Source: Sciurus carolinensis
Taxonomy: Eukaryota > Chordata > Mammalia > Rodentia > Sciuridae
Length of the DNA stretch: 64,000 bases
Assembly: GCF_902686445.1 (NCBI RefSeq)
Contig: NW_025920104.1
Location: 2,604,001-2,668,000, forward strand
Direction: 5' to 3'
Part shown: positions 23,476 through 35,172 of the stretch, piece by piece
Numbering within the stretch: the stretch's first letter is position 1
Layout of the letters: each line of letters begins with the position of its first letter
The notes under the pieces: model-generated
The model's input: the letters and a program-made list of their open reading frames with translations, nothing else
Told to the model about the DNA's origin: nothing
Databases searched by the model: none
Translations under genes and position numbers: made by a program

Positions 23476-25199
23476 CTAAAAATCCAGTTGCCTCTTCAAA
23501 GTTCTACTTGCAATCCTGCCACAATGGCCATCATCTTCAACACATACTGTGGAGAAGAAGCCACTCTCAAAGCAACAGCACACAGCAACTGAAAACTCAG
23601 TAATGGACCTGTGTACAGAATACTGCAGCAGTGAGTAAGACACATAATCTCCCAGGCAACAAGGACCCATGGACAGGGTCTGCTTCCAGGACCTTCTCCC
23701 CATCCAGAGATGAGCTAGCACCCAAATGACCAAGAACTGAGGACTTGGTGGTGGAGTTAGAGGTTAAAGAAACCAGAAGTGAGTGCTCTATCTGGGGAAT
23801 AGATCAGTGATATCCTCTGAAGGGACCCCTGCAGGGAAGTATTCAGGAATTTTGCAAATGGTTGTTAAAGAGTTGTCAGCTTGAAACTGTCCATGGTGAT
23901 GGTACATGACTCAGGGACATAGTGATTCTGCAGGCCAGGCTTGGTTTAAGCAGGGCAGTCAGGATGCGTGGCACACAATGGAATTAGTGATTCCTCAGAT
24001 ACAAGCAGAGACACAAAATGGATGAGCATTGTTTGAACTCTGCATGGGAAGGGTCCTTGTGTGATGGGCAGGATGAAATTTTGGAACCTTGGAGCCTGCA
24101 TCTGGTGGTGAAATGCATGCTGTAGAGGGCCATTCAGACAGGCATGGAGTTGTGAATGGGTGTTGGGAATAATCATGGAGCACAGAGCCATGCTGGGCAC
24201 ATCAATCTCCATCATGAGATGCCTGCATGATGCCTTGTTGAGACAGCAGAGTACCTCTGTATGGGAAGGTCTGGACAGGTCCCAGAAACACACCACCAGA
24301 TGAGGTGGGGGTTTAACACTCACGACTGTCCATCATATGAGAACCAGAGTCTTAGGGCACAATACACTGGGATGGGAAGGTAGATATCCTGGCCACATGG
24401 CAAAGAAGAGTGCTAATCGGAGCTCAAAGTCAGGCTCAACTCACCTGGTCCTGGGTGAATTCAGCTGCTTAGGTAACAGATGATTAACTGAACCAGGGGG
24501 ACAAGAACTGCCTGGAGGAGTTTGCTTTAATTTCAGTCCTTTGCCCACTAGTGGAAAAAATAAATATTTATGAACATGTGTTTGCAGATGCATCTCAGCC
24601 CTGCCATGTGGTGTAAAAACAGCTGGTTGAATGGCCATGTGTTTATTGTCTACACCAAGTGCATTGAAAACATAAACCTGTACATAGAGAGAGGGGACAG
24701 GGGGTATACATATATTGTTTAAATTTCCTCTCAATTTTCCTGTTAACATAAAACTGCTTTAAAAATAGTCAAGGAAATGGAAGGCAAAGAGAAAGATCAC
24801 TTTACTGCTTCATTAAAAAATGAGTCCTTGCCCTGAGTGTAGGAAATAATTTCCCATTTTTCATTCCTTGAGGATGAATAGATAGATTTTCTTAGATTAA
24901 TTGAAAGGTGAAAACATCAAACTGATATATCTACAGTGTACAGACACTTCTGCCTATGATGTGAGATTACTTCCTACAAAATATTAAGGAGCATGATTCA
25001 TACAGTCATAAAATTATTAATTCTGACAAACTCACAAGCTCACAAAACCACAGCATATATAGCAGGTGGAATATGTGGGCTGTGAATCATCTTATGTACC
25101 ACAAAAGAAAATTCAGTAAACACAATTTTGCATGTCATAAAATCTTTGACATCAACTTCATGTTTAAAAACAGAATAAAGTCATATTCAAGAAAATACT
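23476..25199. other. Unassigned sequence
   Basis: Nothing recognised. A 125-codon minus-strand frame at 23946-24323 shows no domain-like features. Confidence 0.4.
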
Positions 25200-25402
25200 C
25201 TTTTTTTGTGACTAGGGATTTAACCCAGGGTTGCTCTAACACTGAGCTACATTCCCAGTCTTTTTTTTATTTATATTGAAACTGGGTCTTGCTAAGAAGC
25301 CAAGGCTGGCCTCAACCTTAAGGTCTGTCCTCCAGCCTCAATATCCTGAACTCATAGAATTTCTGGAATTAATAGGCATGTACCATCATGCCTGGCTCAA
25401 GA
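25200..25402 (-). mobile_element. B1-dID SINE, reverse orientation
   Basis: The plus strand carries the reversed ID part (GGGATTTAACCCAGGGTTGC), then a T-rich linker, then reversed B1 (AAACTGGGTCTTGCTAAGAA through GTACCATCATGCCTGGC). Confidence 0.85.
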
Positions 25403-25674
25403 ATAAATACTTAAAAACACTAAAGTACAGTATTGTTGACTTCAACTGAGAAGGATTGCCTCAATTAGAGTTCCCAGACATAGAGTTTCCTGACTTAATC
25501 CCTGGTCATTTGTGGCCAGTGTGAACAAAGGACCTGACAGGGAAATTAAAAGAAAAAGCAGGGTACAACCATATAAGGAAAATCTTGACAATGTTCACAA
25601 AACCCACAATTCTGCAATCTAAATCAACACACCAACTTGGCCCTGAGACTTCTCTGTGAAGTCAAGAAACCTTG

Positions 25675-25686
25675 GGTAGGTGATCA
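25675..25686 (+). repeat. Target-site duplication, left copy
   Basis: GGTAGGTGATCA matches GGTTGGTGATCA at 32331-32342 at 11 of 12 positions. The two copies bracket the whole nested L1 block. Confidence 0.7.
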
Positions 25687-25689
25687 AGA

Positions 25690-26110
25690 GATTGTGAAGT
25701 GTCTGATCATTCCTTAGCCCATTTATTTATTGGGTTATTTGTATTCTTGGTGTAAAGTTTTTTGAGTTCTTTATAGATCTGGGAGATTAGTTTACTATAT
25801 GAAGTGTGTGGGGAAAAGATTTTCTCCTGCTCTGTAGACTCTCTCTTCACATTATTCATTGTTTCCTTTGCTGAGAAAAAGCTTTTTAATTTGGATCTAT
25901 CTCAATTATTGATTCCTGCAGTTATTTCTTGTGCATTGGGACTCAAATGAGGGATGGGGAGGGGTCAATGGAAGGAAAGATAATAGAATTGAGACAAATA
26001 TTATTACCCTTGTACATATATGATTATGCAAATGGTATGAATCTAACTTGTATACAACCAGAGGAATGATAGTTGTACTCCATCTGTGTACAGTGAATCA
26101 AAATAAAAAA
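25690..26110. mobile_element. Old L1 copy with inverted 5' part (twin priming)
   Basis: 25690-25920 is ORF2 near-3' sequence lying on the minus strand; its reverse complement matches the younger L1 around 31150-31375 (AAAAAGCTTT..CTCAGCAAAGGAAAC, AAAGAACTCAAAAAACT). From about 25930 the orientation switches: GGGATGGGGAGGGGTCAATG to AATCAAAATAAAAAAGAGA is a plus-strand L1 3' UTR with tail, matching 32085-32300. The stretch between these two parts is missing. Inverted 5' segment, internal loss and intact 3' tail are the signature of a twin-primed L1 insertion. Confidence 0.8.
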
Positions 26111-26124
26111 GAGAGATTTTGAGC

Positions 26125-26420
26125 CAACAGCCAGGCTCTGTAGGACACCTGGCCGGACTGACTGAGCTCCTTCTCCAGGATCCCTCAGTCCTGACCAATC
26201 TCTCCCTGCCTCCAGAGTCCTCACATCTACTGAATGCTACCTGCTGCCAGGACCCCCAGACCAACTGACTGCATCCTATCACTGGGATATCAGACCAACT
26301 GATTGCACCTGGGCTCCAGGATCCTGCAACCACACCAAACACACCCAATCTCCAGAAAACCTACCTGACCAACAGTACCATTCCTCCAGGACATCCAGCC
26401 GACCACATTCACACACTGAG
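26125..26420 (+). repeat. ~35-bp tandem units in the L1 5' UTR
   Basis: A CTCCAGGA(T/C)CC core followed by a GACCAACTGACTGCA-like block recurs. Cores lie near 26173, 26210, 26245, 26280, 26314, 26350 and 26384. The position at the start of a full-length L1 suggests promoter monomers, as known for mouse L1, though with a shorter unit. Confidence 0.65.
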
Positions 26421-27108
26421 ATGCAGCTCCCCATTTGGTAACACATTTGGAAGCCAGAGCAGCCAACTTGAATAATCCTAGAAGCCATAGCTATGATCAC
26501 TAGGTGGAGGAAATCCCATACTGAGATGCCAGCTGGAGACTTAAAGCTCATTGTCAGGTACCTCTTATGCATCAGGCTACTGAAAACTGGGAGGTTTGAA
26601 TACTATATGACAGTTATAGTGTAGATGTTCTTTGTTCTCCTTATTGAACAATTTTAAGTTTTTATTTACATTTTTGCTCTCTTTTCCTTTTGTTTACCTG
26701 TTCTCTCAGAGTCTATTTCTCCCTTTTTGCATGCTAACATACAATTACTTTTGATTACACTCTCACACTTTCTATTACCTAGAACTTCTGTATATTCTTT
26801 TCTTATCCCATTAACAGCTACATCTACATCTCTCTGCATCCTCTTTGTCCTCCATTACAAACTCCAGACCTTATTGCAAATCTGTTTGTTATACTGAAGA
26901 AAATATTTGAACCATTCTGTTTATTATGACAATTTTGTTATTGTCCTCATAGGGGCTATTTGGTATAGGATTGCATAGTGTCTGAATTGGGCACTGCGAA
27001 TACTGATCTCCCCTTAAATAGAAGGTTTTGGAAACCTATAGGGCCACTATAAGCCTATAGGGGGAAATCTGCAATACCCCAGATGTGCACTGGTAGAGGG
27101 GAAGATAC

Positions 27109-28071
27109 ATGAACAACATGAAAAGCCAAGGGAAGAAAATGATCCAAACAAATCTAGATTCTATATTAATAGAATCCAATGACAGCATGGTAGGAGAAAT
27201 GTCAGAAAAGGACTTCAGATTATACATGATTAAGATGATTCACAAAGCAAATGATGAGATAAGAGAGCAAATGCAGGCAATGAGTGATAATACCAGTAAG
27301 CTGAAAGAGCAACTGCAGGAAGCAAAAGATCATTTCAACAAAGAGATAGAGATTCTAAAAATAAAAAATAAAAATCCGTGAAATGAAGGAAACAATAAAC
27401 CAAATAAACCAAATAAAAAACTCAATGGAAAGCATCACCAAAAGACTAGACCGCTTGGAAGACAGAACCTCAGACAATGAAGACAAAATATTTAATCTTG
27501 AAAATAAAGTTGCCCAAACAGAGAAGATGGTAATACATCATGAACAGAATCTTCAAGAACTATGGGACATCATGAAAACACCAAATTTAAAAATTATTGG
27601 GATTGAGGAAGGCACAGAGACACAAACCAAGAATTAACAACCTATTCAATGAAATAATATCAGAAAATTCTCCAAACCTGAAGAATGAAATGGAAAATCA
27701 AATACAAGAGGATTACAGAACACCAAATGCACAAAATCACAACAGATCCACACCAAGGCACATTATAATTAAAATATCTAACATTCAAAATAAAGATAGG
27801 ATTTTGAAGGCCATGAGAAAAAAACATCAGATTACATACAGGGGGAAACCAATACGGATAGCAGCAGATTCTCAACCCAGACTCTAAAAGCTAGAAGGGC
27901 CTGGAGCAATATATTTCAAGCTCTGAAAGAATCCTATACCCAGCAAAACTAACCTTCAGATTTGAAGATGAAATAAAATCCTTCCATGATAAACAAAAGT
28001 TAAAAGAATTTACCAAAGAAAGCCTGCACTACAGAATGTTCTCAACAAAATATTCCATGAGGAGGAAATGA
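27109..28071 (+). pseudogene. L1 ORF1 (RNA-binding protein), frameshifted
   Basis: ORF1p is the trimeric nucleic-acid chaperone that packages L1 RNA. The ATG at 27109 opens a 90-codon frame ending at 27381. A second frame from 27383 has a coiled-coil pattern (ITKRLDRLEDRTSDNED, KVAQTEKMV) and reaches the RRM start (NLKIIGIEEGTE). A third, from about 27620, carries NLFNEIISENSPNLKNEM, YRTPN, RHIIIKISN, KDRILKAMR and ITYRGKPIRI, typical of the RRM and C-terminal domain. The C-terminal part continues in another frame (AWSNIFQAL, YPAKLTFRF) to a TGA at 28069-28071. At least three frame disruptions separate these pieces. Confidence 0.9.
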
Positions 28072-28187
28072 AAAACAACAATGTAGGTCAGCAAAGGAAG
28101 GAACAGCCTTAGAGAAAAACCACTCAAAGGAGAAACCAAGCCAACTTAAAAGCCAAAAATAAGCCCAAATGACTGGGAATACAAATC

Positions 28188-31100
28188 ATGTCTCAATAAT
28201 AACCCTGAACATTAATGGTCTAAATTCATCAATCAAAGGCATAGACTGGCAGAATGGATTAAAAAGAAAGACTCAACATTATGCTGCCTGCAAGAGACTC
28301 ATCTCATAGAAAAAGACATTCACAGACTAAAGGTGAAAGGATGGAAAAAAAGCTACCATGCACATGGATGCAGTACAAAAGTGGGGATTTTCATCTGTAT
28401 ATCAGATAAAGTGGACTTCAAGCCAAAGTTAGGCAGAAGGGATAAAGAAGGATATTTCATACTGCTTAAGGGAACCATAAATCAGGAAGACATAACGATA
28501 GTAAATATTCATGCCCCAAACAATGGTGCATCCCTGTACATTGAAAAAATACTTCTCAATTTCAGGAATCACATAGACCACAACACAATAATTCTGGGTG
28601 ACTTTAACACACTGCTGTCGCCACTAGATAGATCTTCCAAACAAAATCCAACCAAAGAAACCATAGCACTCAATAACACAATCAATAACCTAGACTTAGT
28701 AGACATATATAGAGTATTCCAACCATCAGTGAGCGGATTCACTTTCTTAGCATCACATGGAGCCTTCTAAAAAATAGATCATATGTTATGCCACAAAGCA
28801 CCCCTTAGGAAATGCAAACAAATAGAGATACTGCCTTATGTTCTATCAGATCATCATGGCCTGAGAATAGAAAACAATGATAAAATAAAAAAGAGAACTT
28901 ACTCCAACACCTGGAGACTAAATAATATGCTACTGAATGAAACATGGATAACAAAAAACATCAGGGAGGAGATAAAAAATTCTTAGAGGTCAATGAGAAA
29001 GATGATACAACATATCAAAATCTCTGGGACACTTTGAAAGCAGTACTAAGAGGAAAATTTATTGCATGGAGCGCATTCCAGAAAAGAATGAAAAGTCAAC
29101 AACTAAAAGACCTAACATTATGGCTCAAAGCCCTAGAAAAAGAACAACAGAATAACAGCAAAAGTAGGAGTAGACAGAAATAATTAACATCAGAGCTGAA
29201 ATCAATGAAATTAAACAAAAGAAACAATTCAAAAAATTGACCAAACAAAAGGTTGGCTCTTTGAAAAAGCAAACAAAATAGACAAACCCTTAGCCACACT
29301 ATCAAGAGAAGGAGAGTGAAAACTCAAATTACTAAAATTCATGATGAAAAAGGAAATATCATGACAGACAACACTGAGATACAGAACATAATGAGAAGCT
29401 ACTTTGAAAATGTGTATTCCAACAAAATAGAAACTACCAAAGACATTGACAAATTTCTAGAGACAGATGCTCATCCCAAACTGAACCAGGAGGACATACA
29501 TAATTTAAAAAGATCAATATCAATAAATGGAATTGAAGAAGCCATTAAAAATCTACCATCCAAGAAAGTCCAAGACCAGATCGATTCTCAGTCAAATTCT
29601 ACAAGACCTTCAAAGAAGAACTGATTCCGATAATTCTCAACATATTCCAGGAAATAGAAAAAGAGGGTACCCAACCAAACTCATTCTATGAAGCTAATAT
29701 CACCCTCATACCCAAACCAGGCAAAGACACATCAAGAAAAGAAAATTTTAGACCAATATCCTTGATGAATATAGATGCAAAGAACCTTAACAAAATATTG
29801 GCAAACCATAACCAAAAGCATATTAAGAAAATTGTGCACCACGATCAAGCGGGGTTCATCCCTGGAGTGCAAGGATGGTTTAACATTCGTAAATCAATAA
29901 ACGTAATTCATCATGTCAATAGACTTAAGGATAAAAATAATATGGTTATTTCAATTGATGCAGAAAAAGAATTCGACAAAATACAACACCCCTTAATGCT
30001 CAAAACACTAGAAAAAATAGGGATAGTAGGAACATACCTGAACATTGTAAAGGCTATTTGTGCTAAGTCCATGGCCAACATCATTCTTAATGGAGAAAAA
30101 CTGAAATCATTCCCTTTAAAAATGGGATCAAGACAGGGATGTCCTCTTTCACCACTTCTATTCAACATTGTCCTCAAAACTCTAGCCAGAGCAATTAGGC
30201 AAACCAAAGAAATTAAAGGATATGAATAGGAAAAGAGGAACTTAAGCTGTCACTATTTGCGGATGACATTATTCTATATTTAGAGAATCCAAAAACCTCC
30301 TCCAGTAAACTTCTAGACTTCATCAATGAATTCAGTCAATTAACAGGCTATAAAATCAACACGCACAATCTAAAGCTTTTTTATATGCAAGAGATAAAAC
30401 AGCTGAAAGGGAAATGAGGAAAACAACTCCATTTGCAATAGCCTCAGAAAAAAATACTTGGGAATCAATCTAACCAAGGAGGTAAAAGATCTCTACAATG
30501 AAACCTACAAAACATTGAAGAAAGAAATTGAGGAAGATCTTAGAAGATGGAAAGATCACCCATGTTCTTGGATAGGCAAAATTAATATTGTGAAAATGGC
30601 CATACTACCAAAAGTGTTATACAGATTCAATGCAATTCCAATTAAAATCCCAATGATGTACCTTACAGAAATAGAGCAAGCAATCATGAGATTTATCTGG
30701 AAGAATAAGAAACCCAGAATAGCTTAAGCAATCCTTAGCAGTAAGAATGAAACAGGGGGTATCGCAATACCAGAGCTATAACTATACTACAAAGCAATAC
30801 TAACAAAAGCGGCATGTTATTGGTACCAAAATAGACTGGTACATCAATTGTACAGAACAGAGGACATTGGCACAAACCCAAATAAATACAATTTTCTCAT
30901 ACTAGACAAAGGTGCCAAAAATATGCAATCGAGAAAAGATAGCCTCTTCAACAAATGGTGCCGGGAAAACTGGAAAACCATACGCAACAGAATGAAATTA
31001 AACCCCAATCTCTCACCCTGCAAAAAACTCAACTCAAAATGGATCAAGGACCTCAGAATCAGACCAGAGAACCTGTATCTTATAGAAGAAAAAGTAAGTA

Positions 31101-32055
31101 CAAACCTTCAACTTGTTGGCTTAGGATCAGACTTCCTTAACAGGACTCCCATAGCACAAGAAATAAAAGCAAGAAATCAACAACTGGGATATATTCAAAC
31201 TAAAAAGCTTTCTCTCAGCAAAGGAAACTAACAGCAATGTTAAAATAGAACCTAAAGAGTGGGAGAAAATATTTGCCACTCATACTTCAGAAAGAGCACT
31301 AATTTCCAGAATATATAAAGAACTCAAAAAACTACACCAAGAACACAAATAATCCAATCAACAAATGGGACAAGGAAATGGACACTTCACAGAAGAAGAT
31401 GTACAAGCAATAAACAGATATATGAAAAAGTGTTCAACATCTCTAGTAATAAGAGAAATGCAAATCAAAACTACCCTAAGATTCCATCTCACACCAATTA
31501 GAATGGCAAATATCAAGAATACAAGCAATGATCGGTGCTGGCGAGGATGTGGGGACAAAGGTACACTCATACATTGCTGGTGGGTTTGCAAATTAGTGCA
31601 GCCACTCTGGAAAGCAGTGTGCAGATTCCTTAGAAAACTTGGAATGGGCCCACAATTTGACCCAGCTATCCCACTCCTCAGCCTATACCCAAAGGACTTA
31701 AAATCAGCATACTACAGAGATGCAGCCACATCAATGTTCATTGCTGCTCAATTCAAAATACCCATATTGTGGAACCAACCTAGATGTTCTTCAATTGATA
31801 AATGGATAAAGAATCTGTGATATATATATGTATATATATATATATACACATATGTATATATATACGCACACACACACACACATATATATACATGTACATA
31901 TATACATATATTGTGTATATATATATAATATATATACAATGAAATATTGCTCAACTATAAAGAATAATAAAATTATGGCATTTGCAGGTGAATGGATAAA
32001 ATTGGAGAATATCATGCTAAGTGATATAAACCAATCTCAAAAAAACAAAGGATGA
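28188..32055 (+). pseudogene. L1 ORF2 (endonuclease/reverse transcriptase), multiply broken
   Basis: ORF2p nicks target DNA and reverse-transcribes L1 RNA. Endonuclease residues are still readable across frames: LNINGLNS, CCLQETHL, ILGDFNT and LSDHHG. There is a frameshift near 28238 and a TAA at 28768-28770 inside the endonuclease. RT motifs: [42 protein letters not shown] and the catalytic LSLFADDIILYLE near 30250. The C-terminal Cys motif C-x3-C-x7-H-x4-C (starting at the CWRGCG sequence near 31538) is complete. Other breaks fall near 28978, 29183, 29600 and 30229. The last codons are interrupted by a TA/CA microsatellite, after which YTMKYCSTIKNN and IMAFAGEWIKLE resume to a TGA at 32053-32055. 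Confidence 0.92.
31819..31940. repeat. (TA)n(CA)n microsatellite inside L1 ORF2
   Basis: A run of TA and CA units replaces the few codons that normally separate the KWIKNL and YTMKYCS parts of ORF2p. It presumably expanded from a short TATATA seed in the L1. Confidence 0.95.
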
Positions 32056-32330
32056 ATGATCTTGCTGATAAGCGGATGATGTCATATATTGGGGGGTGGG
32101 AGGGGACAAGAATGGATAAAGGAGGGACTGTATAAAGGGAAAAGAGGAGTGGGAGGGGTGGGGGGAAGGACAAAATAACAGAATGAATCAAACATCATTA
32201 CCCTATGTAAATGAATGATTATGCAAATGGTCTGCCATTACTCCATGTACAAACAGAAACAACATGTATCCCATTTGTTTACAATAAAAATAAATTTAAA
32301 AATAATAATAAAAAATAAAAAGAAGAGTGT

Positions 32331-32342
32331 GGTTGGTGATCA
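32331..32342 (+). repeat. Target-site duplication, right copy
   Basis: GGTTGGTGATCA, partner of the copy at 25675-25686. Confidence 0.7.
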
Positions 32343-33865
32343 TCCAGAGGATCACTGCCCAGTACTGATTTGGTTTAGGAATTTAGTGGACCCAACCATG
32401 ATCTGGGTCAGGAGCAATGACAGGAGGACATGCTTGTGTCACAGACTTATAATGTGATAGGATTAGACTTAAAATATTAAATTAAAGAACAAGTTAGGAG
32501 AGCATTAACTTTCAGCATTTCTATATATCCCCAAAGTAGATACTGACACTTCTGATTTACTACATTCTGTACAGAATTTCTCATTTACAATTTCATCAAA
32601 AATCAAATCAATGCATTTTCCAGAAAAGACATTTGATAGAAAGAAAATAACACACAGACTTTAAGACAACAGAAACTCTTCACCTGATATGCTTAATTGA
32701 ATTGCTCATTCTTTTTGTCATATGATAAACATTTGTTATGAACTTTAACTGTATGTTCAGTTCTACTGTACCATAGGTACATTGTCCTTTGTGTGAAACA
32801 ATTCTAATAGCACAAAATTTGAATTTTGTATTCATATTTTAATGTGAAATTGCAAACTTAGTATAATTTTAAATCTGATCACTAATGGCACATATTTCAT
32901 ATATTATTTGTTTAAGAAAAACAGTTGTCTCCATTTCCTGGAAGACTTTCCTGTTTCTTTGGTTGAGATGACTTACTAATCTATCTCCAGATAGATTTAA
33001 ATATTAACTCCTACCCTCATGGAGTTGTACATAGGAATATAACCTGCCTCTATGTGTAAACTCTCCTCACTCCTCTTTATATTATTAATACACTTATTCT
33101 TAGTGTGGAAACATTATTGTGAACTACTAGTCTGTTTTCATTATTTCTAGTCAATGGGTTTGCAAGCACCATGACGTTTTGCTAAGTTTAAAATATACAT
33201 AAGTGATATGTAGCAACCTGCATTTTTATACATCTTTTTTCTTCCCTCAGGAATATTTCTGAGTTCTGTAAATGACATAACCTGGTAATTCTATTTCACT
33301 ATTTGTTTTTCCCTCAAAGAGCCTACTCTAGTTTTCCTTGATTGACTTCATTGCTTCCTTCTTTCTACTTAATTAAGTCAGCAGTTCCTTTCCTTGTCTA
33401 TTCTGCCTGATATTTATGTAACATCAATGTTTTTGGTTTTGTTTTGTTTAGCTAAATATTTTTAAATAACTTTTTAACACTTCTACAATCCATATTTTTA
33501 CCTCTTTCTGTAGTTTCCTCATAAATATCATATAGTTTATTTTTTGCTAATATTTAGATAACATCTTATTTTTACATCCCTAAACTTTACAAGTGGATTA
33601 ATGACTGCTCAGATACACATGCACATACTGCAGTACTGTAATCACTAAACCTTCTTGTGTCCTATTCTTTCTCTCTGAATTCCTTGCTTTCCCCCCTAAC
33701 ACACACCCTTTGGGATAAAAACTTTAGAAAGTCTTCTAATGAAAGGTTTTAAATCAGATTCTGAAATATATTTCCCACTGCCAAGTGTTTGCCCAAAACT
33801 GCCACAGACTTTAATGTGACTTTGTTATCCCATGTTCATATATATAACTACACACTACTGAGAGA
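32343..33865. other. AT-rich unassigned sequence
   Basis: About 1.5 kb of AT-rich DNA with no recognised repeat or exon. Confidence 0.45.
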
Positions 33866-33985
33866 TTTTTTTTATTGTAAACAAATGGGATAATGTTGTT
33901 TCTCTTTGTACATGGAGTAAAGGCATTCCATTTGTGTAATCATAAATTTACATAGGGTAATGTTGTTTGATTCATTTTTTAAAAA
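33866..33985 (-). mobile_element. 5'-truncated L1 3' tail, reverse orientation
   Basis: The plus strand reads TTTTTTTTATTGTAAACAAA, TTTGTACATGGAGTAAAGGC and TTACATAGGGTAATG, the reverse complement of the end of the L1 at 26113-32330. It is only about 110 bp long, so truncation was extreme. Confidence 0.85.
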
Positions 33986-34142
33986 TATTTTCTAAGCTAT
34001 TTGCTGCCATGTCCCACTACCCAAGAAACTAGCTATAAAATAGACTTCTTTGGCTATTGAGCAACTTTCTTATTTAGTCTAAAAACATAATCTCTATACA
34101 AAACTATCTCCTAATTAAACAATCCTATAATCCAGACATCCA

Positions 34143-34323
34143 CATGTTTACTAACATGCCTACCATACTGTTATTGGGATTAAAATTAGAAGAAAGATAT
34201 TTATAAGATAGAAAATTGTTGTTTGATAACTTACACCAACATGCAAACCATAAGCTTTTCCTCCTCTTTGCACATTCACACACTCGGTAGAGAATGGATC
34301 TGACCAAGAGATGCCAACAGTTT
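34143..34323 (-). pseudogene. Inverted partial copy of the RYR2-like exon and intron
   Basis: The reverse complement matches 35085-35275. Both contain ACTGTTGGCATCTCTTGGTC, GAGTGTGTGAATGTGCAAAG and AGGAGGAAAAGCTTATG, then a splice-donor-like G(T)GTAAGTTATC versus GGTGAGTTATC, then the same intron start. It includes the same in-frame TGA as the plus-strand copy, so that stop predates the duplication. It lacks the 5' two-thirds of the exon. Confidence 0.8.
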
Positions 34324-34899
34324 ACTTTTATGTCTTACAACATACTTTCTAGGTGCTCAGCAATTGACAGGCCATTCTCTTTTGGAATATTAAAGATTAA
34401 CAAATGGAAAAATTTCCTGGAGAAAGTTATTACCAAAGGGCACTATACAGTGGTTCCATCAATGGATTGACTCCTTGGAAGCAGCTGAACATGTCTATCA
34501 GTCCAGTGATGGTCTTGAAGAATTCATAACCCAGAGGGTGAAATAAGAGTGAGAAAGAAGGACATGGGTAGTACAAAAAAGTTAATGTCTCTAGTGAGGG
34601 CAATACAAACCCACAACTTTCAAACAGAAGAAAGAAAGCATTAGCATTTACCAAATTTCTGTATATCACCAAATGGAAGGAAAAAATGGAATGTACATGA
34701 ATAAATGGTTACTTTCTGTTTCTTAGAGAATCAAGCTACAAAATAAAATTTTAAGAAGGAAACATTTCCTGGAAGAGCCACTTTGGTTCCAGTACTAATA
34801 GAGGTGGCAGCTTGGGGTTGTTGCATATGGTGCTGAAATGTCCAACTGATGTTTTCTCCTCTGTTTTCCCTTTGAACATTGCTCACAATGATTCTGCAG
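34324..34899. other. Spacer between inverted arms
   Basis: No repeat recognised. The right part, just before the RYR2-like exon, is plausibly its former intron: a T/C-rich stretch ends in ATTCTGCAG. Confidence 0.45.
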
Positions 34900-35172
34900 C
34901 CAGACTTCAGCAGTTGATCTCTAAGACCATGATTTGATGGGCCCAGGAGCCAGTGATTGAGGACACTGAGCTCATGAGGGCCATGTTTGTCTTGCTGTAT
35001 TGTCAGTTTGAAGGCATTGGGTGTCTGGTCCAGGCTCTCCTGAAGGCCTACACCATCAGTGCTGTCTCTATGGAGGACACCATCAAACTGTTGGCATCTC
35101 TTGGTCAGATTCATTCTCTGCTGAGTGTGTGAATGTGCAAAGAGGAGGAAAAGCTTATGATTTGTGGGTTGG
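34900..35172 (+). pseudogene. Ryanodine receptor exon remnant, RYR2-like
   Basis: Ryanodine receptors are giant calcium-release channels of the sarcoplasmic/endoplasmic reticulum. This 273-bp block translates, in one frame, as LQQLISKTMI-stop-WAQE, then EDTELMRAMFVLL, GIGCLVQALLKAYTIS, SMEDTIKLLASLGQI, HSLLSV-stop, KEEEKLMICGLG. This matches the cytoplasmic-shell segment of RYR proteins that precedes the DIMNNK region. VLL, EDTI and LASLGQI fit RYR2 better than RYR1 or RYR3 as I remember them. The block is bounded by TTCTGCAG on the left and G/GTGAGT at 35172/35173, so it is a genomic, not a processed, copy. Two in-frame TGA codons, one before WAQE and one after HSLLSV, rule out function. No adjacent RYR exon was seen. 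Confidence 0.85.

Larger units (their letters stand above)
26113..32330 (+). mobile_element. Nearly full-length L1 retrotransposon (dead)
   Basis: About 6.2 kb. Order: a roughly 1-kb 5' UTR with short tandem units, ORF1 from 27109, a short inter-ORF gap, ORF2 from about 28188 to 32055, a 3' UTR with a G-rich GGGGGGTGGGAGGGGACAAG stretch, and an A-rich tail. The tail region (ATTACCCTATGTAAATGAATG, ATGCAAATGGTCTGCC, TTTGTTTACAATAAA) is the same 3' end seen truncated at 33866-33985. Both reading frames are broken many times, so it is not mobile. It sits in the A-rich tail of the older L1, and the likely duplication is an AAAATAAAAA-GAGA-type stretch at both ends. Confidence 0.92.

Noticed and set aside
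23946..24323. 125-codon minus-strand frame as a gene
   Set aside because: No domain, no splice context, and an overlapping frame of similar quality in another phase.
25687..26123. AGAGATT at 25687 and 26112 as the target-site duplication of the older L1 stub alone
   Set aside because: The left copy overlaps L1-homologous sequence, and GGTNGGTGATCA around the whole nest is longer and lies exactly outside the L1 material.
29096..29305. Leucine- and phenylalanine-rich minus-strand frames inside the L1 as membrane proteins
   Set aside because: They are antisense to A-rich L1 ORF2, which gives Leu/Phe-rich text automatically.
34731..35114. 127-codon minus-strand frame
   Set aside because: It is the shadow of the RYR2-like exon, which reads as a known protein on the plus strand.
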